DNA of 64,000 nucleotides from Antitrichia curtipendula (taxonomy: Eukaryota; Streptophyta; Bryopsida; Hypnales; Leucodontaceae). Positions 34,199 to 46,832 of this stretch are shown piece by piece. Location of the stretch: NCBI GenBank assembly GCA_951230915.1, contig OX579637.1, positions 33,480,001 through 33,544,000 of the forward strand, read 5' to 3'. Numbering within the stretch: position 1 is the first letter of the stretch; each line of letters opens with the position of its first letter. The notes below the pieces were generated by a model. The model made no database searches. It saw nothing but the letters and a program-made list of their open reading frames with translations, and had not been told where the DNA came from. Made by a program: the position numbers and the translations under genes.

Positions 34199-36281
34199 GA
34201 CCATCTTGTGCGTCATGTTTTAGATCCAATGCACTGTGAAAAGAACATATGTGAGAATTTGGTGTTGACAGCATTTGGTGAGAAAGATTCCCCTGCGGTG
34301 CGAGCCGACATGCAAGCACGAAATATTCGACAGCATCTGCATTTACAAGCCGTTGGCCCAAACCGCGATAGGTTCTACATGCCGAATGCAACATATGTTC
34401 TATCAGCAGACGATAAGGTGAAGGTTTTGCGTGTGCTAAAGTCTTTGAGGACTCCAACTAATTATGCGAGTGCATTGCACACCAAAATCAACAAAGGGAA
34501 ACTGAGCAGCTTGAAATCGCATGATTTCCATGTTCTTATGCAACAAATTTTGCCTTTGTGTTTTCGAAGAATTTCTAATAAGGCTTTCGCAGGGGCTGTA
34601 ATTTGCTTGAGTAGAGTTTTCAGGAAAATTTGCGCGAAGACAATAAACGGGGAGGACAAAGAGCAGTTGAAGGCTGAGTGTGCAGAGACTATGTGCTTGC
34701 TAGAAAAAGAATTGCCGCTGTCATTTTTTGATATTATGTCGCATCTTCCTAACCATTTAGTAGAAGAGCTATTTTTGTGTGGTCCTGTTCATACGAGGTG
34801 GATGTACCCGTATGAACGTTATTTTAAGACATTAAAGGGTTTTGTGAAGAACTTATCAAAACTTGAGGGAAGCATTGCTCAGGGTTATCAAGTGGAGGAA
34901 GCGCTCGGCTTCATAACCGAATATATGGCAGACTACAACATTACATCAAGGAGAGTGTGGGACAATGAAGAGGAGCCGGCAATGGTAGACGAGATGTTGG
35001 AGGGGAAGGGCAAGCCAAGAGAATTGTCCGAAGAATTGAGAAACGCCATGCATGATTTTGTCTTGGACAATGCACAGCACCTGGAGCCATACCAACAGTA
35101 AGTTTTTCCAAAGTGAATTTTACAGGTAGAAAGGAAACCTCATTGTAGGCATGTGTAGAATTCAATTGCAAACAAAGAGCTTTATCATCCTTTTTTAGAA
35201 TTAGTGAACATCATACATGGAAATCCACAATTCAAAGAGACTCCATTTACAGCAATAGGGCATTGGGATTGATGAATGTTGTTATGTGCCAGTCAGCAAT
35301 TAGTGAAAAGAATGAACTTGGCATTTCACTTTTACTTTGGTCACTTGATGAAGTATAGTACTTTAACGGAGAAATAAAAATTATTGTGAAGTGTGGTGTA
35401 GGAGGTATCAGGAGCTTTATCAGCAAAGAAGTAGAGCACGGGCGGAGTTCAGGAGCAGACATCCACGGCGGAATGGTAGAATATGGATTCCCTTTCCTAT
35501 TGGACTCGAAGAGTTACCTCCTTTTGCTCAATGGATTCAAAGAGAGGTAGAGGATGCTAAAGCTAGTGGGATTGTGATTTCCGAAGATGTTGAGGATTCA
35601 TCAAAACCACCATCGCTTCGAGCGCGACGATTCAAAAGCATGTATGCATATGGCTATCACTATCGAGTGAAGAGTGTGGAAGGAAGCCTCAAGACTTGTG
35701 ACTCGGGAGTAGCTGCCTTATTCTGTAGACCTTGCCTATCAGGTAGAAGAGACCAGAACCCAGTAGATGCCACTCTTGAGTACATAGGTCAAATTTTGGA
35801 GATTGTAGAATTGAACTACGGAAGACATTGCATTGTGTTGTTTGTCTGTGACTGGGTGAAGGCGAACTATCAAGGTAGGAATGCCACCGTGAAAAAAGAC
35901 AAATGGGGATTTACTATGGCCAATTTCAACTCTCTCGTACCGTTTGGTTACAAATCTTTTGCGTTCCCGATTAACTGTGACCAGGTATTTTTTTCGGATG
36001 TTGAGGAGGATCCCGGTTGGAAAATAGTACTACGAACTAAGGTTAGGGGGCGTAGAGTGGACAGTGAAAGGGCAGAGGAGGAAGAATCAGAGATGTTCAG
36101 AATGGGGGAAAACGCGGACTTTGAAGGACTTCAAGGTGCAGCTGTAATTGAGGAGAGGAATAATGTCCCTAGTCATACTGGTAGGAACATTGGAATGACT
36201 GAAGTACTTAGACAGGTAGACAAAGAGGTAGCAGCAGTTTTCGACAGAGATGTGGGTGAATCCTCTGAAGATGATGGATGA

Positions 36282-39200
36282 AATGCTTGTCTTAAAATCA
36301 GTGTCGCAGACGTGAGAAGGTATATGCCATCATCAAATGCATGCAAGAGAATTCCATGTTAACATGGTGGAAGTTGCAGGGCATAAGCAATGGTGAAGGG
36401 CACATTGTTTTGGAAGGTGAATTCGGGAGTTTTCATGGTTATTTGGCATTTTCCATCCAGGTGTTGGGATTGAGAATATAATCTCTTAAAATTGTTGTGT
36501 TAATCTCTTGCACTCACTGTGGAGAGGAGTTTTTTATATTACTAGCAGTAAATTTCTTTTTGGCATTGCAGAAAGACTCAAACCTTCTTCAAGGCATCAT
36601 TTGCAATGTCATGCTTGCTCTTTTTGGGGGCAATAAGGAGCATGGAGATTTCGTTTTTGTGTGTCCATCAATGGTAGACTCGTGGAAGTTTTTATGGTCA
36701 TGGTTATTCACGTTGTTGAGTCTTCATTTGCGGTGATCAAGAAAGTGGAAAATAAAGACCTTAAAGGTACATGGCAGTACTACATAGGTACATGGAAGGC
36801 CTCAGTAAGTTTGAAGAATCATAATATATGGTTCATGTATTTGAATTCCGTGTGGAAGAACTTATTTCTACATCTGGCCTTGCAATTTCCTTAAGGCCTT
36901 CAGGAATGGATTGCTCATTGCCAGCGTTCTGTCATTGTTGGTACTGATTACTCAACTATGACAAATTAGTCACCTCATGCTCGTAAATGTTACTTCAAAC
37001 CTAGAAACTAATCTTTTGTATGCTAGCGGCACTATAATCAGTTCCCTCATAATCAAGTGACAAAGACGAAGATGATCGTGATGACCCTGTTATTGAGAAG
37101 GAAATGGAGTAAGGAGACCAATAGTTTAAGCGGAGTGAGCCTGCTATCCAGAATGAGCTCTTGTGCAGGTGCAGTATTCCGGAGTGACGGAAATCGTTCC
37201 GAAACTGAGTAGGTGGTACGTGCTATCAAGGATCTGAGGTGAGACTTTTGTCAGCAAAATTTGTACTTTCAAGCATGTAAATCTGATGTAGTTCTTGCTA
37301 CAAAATACTGTATATTACCTTGACTTAGATTGGTGGTGTGGATTTGAATTAGTAGGCAAATGCCGTTAATTCGTCGTCTTCCTTTGATGAGCAGGTCATT
37401 CTTCAGTTACAAGATCATGGTGGAAAGGTAAGATGATTGGACAGCTCTTCTAGTTATTGAAAATAGTAGATACGAACTCTAAGTTTAATAATTTTTCTTG
37501 GCTTTGTTTTTCGAAATCTACGTTCCTTTGCGAGGTTGTATTCCAATTATAAGTGTGTCATGTTTTCTTCTTTATGAAGCTTCAAAAGTATGTGCTAATA
37601 ATGCAGCATTTCTCTTTCATTATGACGTGTGTGTGTTTTTTTTCAATTGAGGGGACATCTTATTAAGACATTTGTTTTCTAGTTACTTGGTTTTGAAGAT
37701 TGTGAATTTTCTACTGCTATCTGTTAGTCTAGGGTGCCATTTGTGAAGTCATATTTGGTTATGTTACCTTATGACATGTATGGATCTTGGGAGACATTAG
37801 GCCAATCAAAAAGTCTGTTGAATGAACATGACTCACGTTCAATTGTCTACATTTGTACATATCAGGTGCATGTGCTTTGCAATTAGTTAGACCCCTCAAA
37901 GTGCATCAATTTTGGAGGTTGCAAGCCTCGCAGTGGTCGCACGCAGTTGTAGTTAGAGCTGTAGGATTCTTAATGGGCTATGGAGGAAGATAAAAATTTG
38001 GTCAAGAGCTTATGTTTTGTACTCTCAGATGTCTCCTTAATGCTTATGAGAATTTCAGTATGAAATAGTCGACGCTTAATAGAGAGAAGATGCCTTTTAG
38101 TTGACACCGGCAAGGGAGTAGTTATCGGAATGAAGAAGTTTGAAAGCAAGGAATAAAAATGTTTTTGCTAAGATGTTGTTTTTTAACACGTACGGGATCA
38201 TTACTTTTTATTATTAGTGTATTTTTTTGACACAGAAAAAATGAAAGCTCAATATTCTGGACAACAGACTTCTATAGAACTTTGTTTGATTTGCTGGGGA
38301 GAATCACATTACATACTGGACATCGATTGCCTTCTTCAATATGTTGAGAGCAATTGTGATCGGGAACAAAGAGTAGTACTCATTGCACAGTGAGTGTAGA
38401 GTCTTTTTCATGTTCTGCAATTGCATGCAATTTGAAATAGTGGTATTTAGAAAGCCCATTCCGTGACTGAGAACTCTTCTGATTCCGTGCATTTATGATT
38501 GTGAAGGTTGTAGTGAAGAAGGAGCGAAGACATTGTACCAAATGCTCCAGCCGAAGGCTATTTGCTCACTTAGATGGCAAACAGTGTTTTGACTTTGTAG
38601 TTGATAATGATGAATGATTAATGAAAAGCCTTAAAAATGCAAGATCTTTTTTTCCACCTTTTCAAGAAGGAGTCGGATGTGCATTAGGGGACTAACTCCA
38701 AGTATTGAGCCGTAAATGAAAAATCCCTCTCTCGGAGTGCTGATTTTATGCAGTGGACGAATTCTCTACGGAAATTTAAAGTTCTACTAGTGTATATTGG
38801 AAGTCGCTTCTATGACAGGTGATGGAGGAAAGCAATGAAATGGAACGTTCTTAGTGGTTTATGATTATGGAGTCTCTCTTCAAGCTTTTATTGTACAAGA
38901 ATGTGCCTCCTTACTTGATGGTTAGTCCAAAAATGGTGTGCCTCTTGGTAAATGTATATTATGACTTGGATGTAGAAATAGAGTTCTACATTACTTAGAC
39001 TCTTTTGTAAGCATTTTCAAAGAGATCACATTGACTAATGAGTAGAAATGATGAAGTGTTCTTTTTGCTCATTGTACTATGATTCTTTATTGTGGGAGAC
39101 TTTGTGGAACGCGATTGCAAGTGTTGTTTCTGTATAATTAGTTATGAAGAGTAAAGTGTGGAGCTTTCCAGAAGAAAACGGTTTGGCACTGGTGTCCACA

Positions 39201-40635
39201 CCGCTCGCAAACGATTGCCTATGGCAGGAAGTGTCATCTCAAGTTCATTCTTTGTATTCCTTTGTTTTCCATGTAGTGAAGTGATGTGACTCCTTGAACC
39301 TTAGGTTTTCCAAGGATTGAAGTCCTTATAAAGTAGTTGATTGAATATTGAATTTTCTCCTGGTTCAGGTTTATAACAAGGCTTTTGAGCTGAATGTGGT
39401 GGACAATAGGTAGGAAGAGAACCCCGCCATGCTCTCCTATCTGAATTTGCTGGATGTCTCCATTGAGCATGATTCAGGTATAGTTGATAAAGGTGCAAGG
39501 TACGTGTGACCACCCAATTGTGGTTTGCATCTTGATCTGCTTATTACACGTGCATAAACTTTTTTTCTTTAGTAGGTGTATATCAATTTTTAAAATCCGC
39601 CTAAATATTTTCTGATTTCTTAGTGAAGCAAATGCAAATTTTTTGGTGGGTTACAGATACAATGGCATCTTCTGATTTGTACATGATCAAGTATATTCAC
39701 CTTTTGCCCAAAGAGCATATGCTAATACTGTAGAGAAATGGGGAGCAGTTGCTGGTGCATTATGCCATTTTTAATTGTAAGGATTTTCTTTATTCCTGGG
39801 CTATGATGGTAGAACAGTGATAGATCTTGCATGATTTAGGAAGCTTATTCAATCGAGAATTTGAACCTCAAGCAATACACAGAAATGTATTGCCTACCTG
39901 AATTTGGTCTTTTGTCCAAACTCATGTGTTACATGGCCCATGAATTTTATGCAGCGGCATATTGGAGTGAATCTGTACTTAGCTTTGCTAGAGTTCACAT
40001 TTTTCTTAACTTCTTCTGTAACAAATGGAGTTGTTGTTGTTGGATGTCTGCTTTGAGCATTATTTGTTCATTTTCCCCAACAACCACTAGAAGGCTTAAC
40101 TTATCTCTGGAATTACGTTTTTTTAATTTTATATTAGCTTATTAATTTAGCAATGATCAGAATATGTTGCATGTTGTTCTTGCATTCTTCTTTGTCTATA
40201 AGGCAAACCACTTTGGGTAATTTTGAACTTCCCAAGCAATCCACTTGTATTCAATAATTTTCAGCTTCTATATAGTTTGCTAAATGTTGATTTTCAAATA
40301 ATTTTTACAACTTCAATGCTGAATTTCTAGCTTCTGCCAGAAAAAGTGTTCATGTAATATGCCTCATTAATGTACTGATGTAGGCATTTTAGGATTCAAC
40401 ATGCACCATTCCAAAATGCAAGTACATACTAAGGTCTCATTATTGTTTGCAAAATATTCATTAGCAATAAGGTACACAAGCAAAGATTTCTGTAAACCAA
40501 CGTGTAGTAACTGTTCATATTAAACACGGTATTCAGACCAACAAAACATTGTCGACGGTAGTTGAAGTCTTTGACAAGTATCTGTGAAACTTAACAGTTT
40601 CTAACTGCTAGTATCCCAAACAACACAAATTCGTT
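36282..40635. other. Right subterminal region of element 1
   Basis: 4.35 kb without a conserved reading frame. Short open frames of 60-95 codons carry no motif. It probably holds the TNPD 3' UTR and the right-end transposase-binding sequences, which I could not resolve by eye. Confidence 0.4.
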
Positions 40636-40672
40636 GTTTTTCTGTTGTTTTCATCACCATTTTCTACTAGTG
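40636..40672 (-). repeat. Right terminal inverted repeat of CACTA element 1
   Basis: Read inward on the minus strand it starts CACTAGTAGAAAATGG and includes AAACAACAGAAAA, matching the left end. GTC follows immediately outside (40673-40675). Confidence 0.8.
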
Positions 40673-40675
40673 GTC

Positions 40676-43100
40676 TCAAAAGATCATTTCTTTTTAGTAA
40701 CGAGCAATTTTGTGCAACTATGATAAATAGATTTAGTTGGTTTAAAATTCTTTATACATACTTTCAATAAGATTGTTAACCTCTAAATGCCTAAACTTTT
40801 TGAAGTGTATTGCTCCTATAGAAAATGAACATGAATTTAAAATTATATACAATGAAGTAAATTGTTTTTTTCCAAATTCTAACCATATAGATGTTTAAAG
40901 AGCTTGCTTATTAGTAAACATACCAATTTTGAGTGAAAAATTGCATAGAAATTGTGAGAGTATAAGAAGAAAAATGTATGTTTTTTATATTTAGTATGTT
41001 GCCCTTCTCCACAATGTTTCAAAAATTTGCAAATAAGAGTTTTTTGAGATTGGAGGGGACATGAACAACTACAAATAGTGCTAGCCCACTAAAATTCGCT
41101 TTCAAGTAACTTAATTTCACATGAAAAGCTATCATGACAATTCATTACATAATCCATCTTATAATTGTTGGAATGCAATAGTTTTTTTATAAATAAAAGA
41201 TTGCAAATAACTCCAAATTAACATTTGCATATTTATATTTTCAACGGTGAAAATCATGAAAACATTTTACTCTTTCCATTGAGACCATTTTCAAAGCAAA
41301 TAAATATGACCAGTTTTGTAGATCGCAAAACAAGTGAAATTGGCAAACTTTGTTCAAAGCCTAGAAACTGAGTTAAATTTGCAAACTTTACTCTTCACCA
41401 ATGGTACATATATGCCTTTAAAGACCTCTCAATAATCAAACATTTAATTTTGTCAATGAAAAATAAAAAAATTCTAATAGTTAATTCTAAAAAATGCTTG
41501 TAAATTTTTTTTAAATGGTCAAAGGAATTTAATTGCCTACACCAAAATGAGCCTAAAATTTTAGATCGACCATATATGGTTGCTTGAGTAGTTAGGGATT
41601 ATCAGAATCCTCAAAATTAAAAGACATGATGTTGACATGCAAGCGTTTCAAATAATTTTTTTTTGTTTGGTCATTTGTTTAACCCCTATATAAATTTGTT
41701 GCATTTAGTTCTAAAGCTGCTTCAAAGTTTTGAAACCTAAGACAAGGCTAAAATCTTCATCTATATATATTTATTAACAAATTAACTATAGGATCTTTTA
41801 TAGAGCTTGTTACAGTACACCCTCCTAAAATTTCAAAATAAGAACCTTACCAATTGCAAGATCATGTCACTTGAATTTCAAGAAAAAGTATTCTCAACAT
41901 TTTCCAAATAGTTAGATTTCATCTTTCAAAAATTTTAGAAAAAAAATGTATACATTCACAATTTTTTCTCTAAAAAATATTGTATATTGAAGAGATAAGT
42001 TGGAAATATATATATAAAATTTCAACAAAAAGATATTTCATATTCATGCTTCAAAATAACTGTAAATAAAAAGAAGTAATGTATGGTTTAAAATACTAAA
42101 TTGTTAAGAATTTAGTTATGGAATTGAAAAATTCTAATGGTTGCAATATTGTAATAAATAATCTAAATTCAATTTTTATTTTTATTTTTTATAAATATTA
42201 AAAATTAAGTTAAATAAAAGAACTTCAGTATTCCTTTAAGAATAGAGATTCTATAACTACCCACAAACTAAAACTCCTCTAAAGTTTTATTGTGTTAGTG
42301 TAAATGGAATGATTAAAAGCTTTTTATATAAATATAAATCTAGAAAACTAGGTTGAAATTTTTAATCTTAGAAAAGTGATTTTTTCAAAGCTATTAGAGT
42401 TGCCTACTAAGTTACTCCTTGACCATAAGTTGTGTAAAATTTTGAAGAAAAGAAATAAAACCTTTGTCTGTAGTAAGCTATCCATAATTGCTAGATTGCC
42501 AAAAAATGCCATATGGTCCTTTAGAAGTTGAAACACCACAGCTGAAATTCTATGTACAATACCCTCTAGAAAGTCTTGCAACCCCTCTGTGAAGCTTTTC
42601 AATTTTTTTCTTGTATTTCCATTGTAAATGTGTTCTATCAAAACTATCTTCTTAAATGTATTGCTTTACAGATCCTTCACCAACATATGAAATGTCAATG
42701 TCTAAAATAAAAACTCTATTTTTGGTGAATTACTTTATTTTGAAAAAAAATTAGAATTCACATAAAAACTAATTGAAAAATATATGTGATGATTTTTTAA
42801 CATTTGATTGCACAAATATATAGGAAACGTCATTGTTCACATCTTTTGTATTACAAAGATGCACACTATGTAGGTAAATTTTTTCTCTATGTGGCTGTAA
42901 TGTGTTTTCCAACTTTCTTTCATACAAACTTATGGCTAAGGAAATCAAACTCATATATTAAACTAAAACTTAAACAAAAATAGTCAAATAAGGTATCATT
43001 AGAAAGCTATAGTAATGTAGAAGCCTACAACAATATGAAATTTACAATATGTCTTCTTTACTATCAATCATTTTGTAGCAAAGTAGTACACCTACTACCA
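40676..43100. other. AT-rich spacer
   Basis: Very AT-rich. A 97-codon minus-strand frame at 42348-42641 shows no recognised motif. The left inverted repeat of the Tc1-like element should lie in the last few hundred bases but was not identified. Confidence 0.4.
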
Positions 43101-44113
43101 TCAAGTGCTACCACCTTTAGCTGCTATCACAGGTTCCATTTGGTTTGGCATTGTAAAAATCAACTTTTGGATACTTTCTTGAGGTATATCCTCCCATGCC
43201 AAATTGATTGATGATCACATTTTGTCTTTGTTTTGTGGTATACTTCTCTGTTGCACTCGATCTTTAATTTGCTTCAACACGTTATCTATAGGATTGAGGT
43301 CAAGAGAATTTGGTGGCCATTCAAGCTTTCTCAATCCAAGTTGCTCCCTCCAATCTTTTGTGCATTACTGCGATGAACTGGTGCACCATCTTCCATCGAA
43401 ATGAGGTGTTCATAGTGGTCATGGTACCAATAATAATGCTCCAATGCTCCCTCATATACTATCTCTACAGAGTCCGTAGCAATGCGTCTATGAAGAAAGA
43501 TTAATACCAAATAAGATTTAGAAGATCCAGTCAGAGCACTCCATACCATAATTGAAGTCCTTCCAGATTTGAATGTAGGTGCTAAGCAATCCCAATTGTA
43601 GCGTTCATAAACTTCTCACCAGACTCGAATTTGGCGTGATTGTTTTCTAACTTCAAAAAATGACTCATTGGTCCAAATCACATTGTTCCAATTGTCAATC
43701 ATCTAATGCAAGTGCTCTTTTGCAGGGGTCAACCTCTTAGCCTTACCCATGTCACTCAAAAATAGTTTTTTAACAACAATAAAACTGTTAACACCAAAAT
43801 CATGAATCTCTTTATGTAAAGTTGACATGCACACGGAAGGTGTTACATTGTTGCACAATTTTGGAAGAGGAGCACAACAATTACTACTAAGATCTCTTTT
43901 GAGCCTTCTCCTCTCTCGATCACTCAACTTTTGTGGCCTACCGGATTTACTTGCCGGCGTTACAGAGCAACATTCACTAAATTTCTTCAAGACCTTCGGA
44001 ATTGTTGATTTTGGTCTCCCTACAAAGTCTCTAATTTCATTCCATGATAAACCAACTTTTCTCATAACAACTATCATGTTTTGTACATCGTTTGGCACAT
44101 AACTTCTTGTCAT
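43101..44113 (-). pseudogene. Tc1-like transposase, inactivated
   Basis: The minus-strand gene starts at the ATG at 44113 with a paired-type helix-turn-helix (LSWNEIRDFVGRPKSTIPKVLKKF), a GRPQKLSDRERRRLKR hook and a second HTH-like segment. The DDE region follows: VIWTNESFF, MVWSALTGSSKSYLV, MEDGAPVHRS, WPPNSLDLNPID, and the C-terminus MPNQMEPVIAAKGGST before a stop at 43101. The total is ~337 codons, normal for Tc1. Lesions: a stop at 43703-43705, a stop at 43616-43618, and a one-base deletion just after the DGAPVHRSNAQK segment. The first catalytic residue reads N instead of D. The third is D with 34 residues between it and the second, where Tc1 has E. Terminal inverted repeats were not found. 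Confidence 0.8.
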
Positions 44114-45034
44114 GGTGCAAAGTTATCAAACAATATTTACAACTTCAGAAAGTTTGATCAAAGAACTTCTAACAGCAATACTTACACAATATCTTTGACA
44201 AACACAATTTTTTCCTCACAAATTCTCTAGGCTATGTCTACAAGCAACATATACTCCAAGCAAGTACTTGCATCTCTGCATCCTCTCAACCTCAAAGTTC
44301 CTCCAAATTCCATACTTAAGAGCAGATGTACTAATTTTCTCAAGAGCAACCTTTTGCTTTGAACCAAGCGTAGTGGTTCTCAAATGAGCCACGTATTAGT
44401 GGGAGAACAATTTTAGCTTATGTGCTAAGTCACAGGTAGATCATTGGATTGACTTCTTGTATGTAAAAAATCTCATCAAAAGATCTCAATTAACTTGCCA
44501 GCATTACAATCTCAAATAAGACTACTTGAGGCAAAACCAAGCAAGGGTTGCAAGACTTTCTAGAGGGCACTATACAATAGTTTAAAATATAAACACTTTA
44601 TCATTAGAATTGGATGTTTTCTAAAATTAGCAAACTTTATCATCCATTTTGGAATAATAAAATAATTTTTTTTAATAAATAATTGAACAAAAAAGTGATA
44701 TAAAATCAAGTTAAAATACATCTCCAACAATCCACTTGAGATTTTAAGCTTCCAATCAAAAGTTATAAACTAATGTAAGAGAAGGCGTGGAAGGGACATT
44801 TTCTTTGACATTTTCTTCAACATTTTCTAACATCTTCTTTGATATTTTGTCTATAACTTTTGATAAGAGAATCAAAATCACAAAAAGAAATTGGAAGATG
44901 AAAGTTCACATAATTTTACAACTTTTATTAGTTGAAAGTTCTTTCAAAAAAATAGTTCTTCTATGTAAAAATTCTTGCCAAAGTTTGTTGAGTTAATGAG
45001 CATCAATTCCAAATGTATAAGCTAGTAGGAAATA
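44114..45034. other. AT-rich spacer
   Basis: Should include the 5' end and right inverted repeat of the Tc1-like element. No other feature was recognised. Confidence 0.4.
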
Positions 45035-45190
45035 ATTTCATGAGTAGTTTGTTGGATGGAGCTTGGTACTACCGAGTCCAAGGTTTTGGGTTCAAATCCT
45101 ATAGGCAACCATGGAAAGCTTGTATGGTTGTCCAAAATCTCCGGGCAACACAAAAAATCTTTTTGGTTGACCAAAAATTTGGATAACATA
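45035..45190 (+). mobile_element. tRNA-derived SINE candidate
   Basis: 45041-45105 resembles a tRNA gene: an A-box-like TAGTTTGTTGGATGG, an anticodon-arm-like CTTGG...CCAAG pairing, and a strong B box, GGGTTCAAATCCT (45088-45100). There is no proper acceptor stem, and it is followed by ~90 bp of unrelated AT-rich tail, as in tRNA-derived SINEs. It could also be an isolated tRNA pseudogene. No target-site duplication was resolved. Confidence 0.4.
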
Positions 45191-46145
45191 AAAAATTGAT
45201 TTACTTTTATTATTTTAGATTCATAATTCAATCCTTTTCTCTATAACAAGTGTGTGATAATATTTCTAGCATACTTATGCATTATTTTTATGTGCATTAG
45301 TATAGTTTTCAAAAAGCCTAAAATATAATTATGTAGAACAAATCCATGAGAGGACTTAAGCAGGATTACTTGGAAACCTCTTAGTTTCCTTGATTTGTGC
45401 AAACTTATAGAATTAATAATATTGCCTAAATGGGAATACTACTGTGATGGCTAGTGTAGTATTTGTATCTTTGCTAAACAACCTCCTATAGGAAGAGGTC
45501 CAGAAACAAAGCGGGCATTAAGAACCGCAAGTCAAGAAGTCCTTAAAACAATGCAAAAAGGACTTTATGTGAAAAATCAAGGGTGTAGCAATAAGCTCTA
45601 TTTTGTTGTGTGTGATCTAAGAGTACTTATAAAGTGACAAAACATACCATATTGTATGATATTTGTTCACACATTAGTAGAAAAATACCAGAAGTTGCAT
45701 CCTAATCGCACTTAATGGGATCCAATAGTTTTTTATTGTTAGTGGGGAATGGTTGGAATAAAGGTGACCCTTGCTTGAGTTTTAGATGGCCAAGAAATCA
45801 AAAAGGTGATAATGTAGTCAGAAGAATTGAATACAGTAATCCTTTGGGAGCTGTTTATTATTATGAATGCATGATTTATAGTGTATGAGCCGTTGATTTT
45901 ACAGAGAATTGTGAATACTTTCATTAAAAAATAGGAGTATGACTATTATATTCTAAATCCATGTACCCCATGATATGGACATTGGCTGACTTTCTTCAGT
46001 GTACTTCTTTCGAGAAAGTGAAGAATTTGAAGGTCAGTTTTTGTCAAAAGATTGGTAGCAGGACTACATGTGAGATTCGTTGAGAACATTCATTGCAAAA
46101 AATTGCTTGAGGCACATTGAATACAAGAGATAGAAGTACATTCAT
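45191..46145. other. AT-rich spacer
   Basis: No supported feature. Short frames lack recognisable motifs. Confidence 0.4.
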
Positions 46146-46440
46146 TTGCAATTTGTGTGTATGAGCATGACTAATAACTACAGCTTGGAGAGTGAAAGTG
46201 AAGAAGATGGATGGACTTGGTATAGACCAAGAAGTTCCCAAAGTAGTGAGTTGGAGTACTTCGAAGATGAAAAAGAATGTGGGGTCGAAGAAAATGATAC
46301 ACTATTTTCATGGGCAAAAAAAGAAGAATAAAAAGATTGGTTTAGTTGAATGGAGGCTTTCGAGAAGGAAGAAGAGCACCAACTTTCTACCAATGACAAC
46401 AACCTTTTTCTAAGACAAGGAGAGCGGCGCATTCTAAGAC
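46146..46440 (+). pseudogene. Acidic coding-like segment of unknown family
   Basis: The plus frame from 46146 reads as a protein-like acidic stretch (ESESEEDGWTWYRPRSSQSSELEYFEDEKE...), with two stops near 46330 and 46347 before ending near 46440. It lies ~0.4 kb upstream of the pogo-like transposase on the same strand and may belong to the same element or to another decayed gene. No domain recognised. Confidence 0.3.
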
Positions 46441-46832
46441 ATCAACCATAGTGCTATGGAATAGACCGTACAACAAGGCATTGCGATGAAGGTGAGGCAC
46501 ACAAAGGCAAAGTGGCACTTCATACAAACAATCAACAAACTAGCTAGCAGATCACAGAGGTCAATTTGGAGGTGCCAAGTTTAGGCACAGCTGTTGAGGA
46601 GTGTCAACCACTGGAATTCTGGACTCAAACGGCGACCCCATTTGTCCAACCCATGGACGTGTATAGGACGCACAGGCTATAACATAGTGCTACTCTAGGA
46701 GAGAAAAAAACCAAAACCTAGCACTAATGGGAAGGACCAGGTCCTAGTCGGGCCATACTTCCATCTTTGAACAACTATCGTAAACATACAAGCAGATCAA
46801 CATGTTCTAAGAGAAAGAAGAACGGCAACTAA

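Larger units (their letters stand above)
30780..36281 (+). pseudogene. TNPD / Tnp2-type transposase of CACTA element 1, decayed
   Basis: The start ATG at 30780 sits in a good context (CCACCATGCG). Exon 1 carries a Cys-rich motif (CACTRCRGSRVKKIEIVARHHSKYGRD). From about 31,240 come a (CATCGA)n-encoded HRHR run and then the Tnp2 region (SYEVKTMLMRLGL, CCPDGHVFFEG, CPTCKQSRY, SLQWKNVDRMYP, HSTWVFLITIYNLPPWL, LLIPGPKA, TVNDFPAYGLLSG, CPLCGPETC). DUF4218 fills 34199-35098 (HVLDPMHCEKNICENL, LPNHLVEELFLCGPVHTRWMYPYERY). DUF4216 fills 35401-36281 (FPINCDQVFFSDVEEDPGWKIVLRTK). Lesions: TAG at 31614, TGA at 31953, TAA at 31959, a frameshift near 32,270, and TAG at 32,339 where Trp is expected. An apparent donor G to A change occurs at ~32,711. 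The last two exons are open and join in phase at 35098/35401. The gene is broken in its catalytic half. Confidence 0.8.
16953..40672 (+). mobile_element. CACTA (En/Spm) element 1, complete, 23.7 kb
   Basis: The left end TACTAGTAGAAAA (16953; first base C to T) and the inverted right end CACTAGTAGAAAA (40672) match over 13 bp apart from that base. Similarity continues imperfectly to ~37 bp (TGA..AAA.CAACAGAAAA in both). The flanking trinucleotide is GTC on both sides (16950-16952 and 40673-40675), the 3-bp target-site duplication expected for CACTA elements. Inside are a minus-strand TNPA/Transposase_24-like gene, a divergent plus-strand TNPD (Tnp2) gene and a nested MITE. TNPD carries nonsense and frameshift lesions, so the element is probably not autonomous. 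Typical autonomous CACTA elements are shorter (about 8-15 kb); the extra length is spacer and introns. Confidence 0.85.

Noticed and set aside
42348..42641. 97-codon minus-strand frame in AT-rich DNA
   Set aside because: No recognisable family and no splice or neighbour support; consistent with chance.
43827..44102. 91-codon plus-strand frame
   Set aside because: Antisense shadow of the Tc1-like transposase N-terminus.
45091..45101. A functional tRNA gene at the B box
   Set aside because: There is no 7-bp acceptor stem and the anticodon arm does not fold normally, so a SINE head or tRNA pseudogene is more likely.
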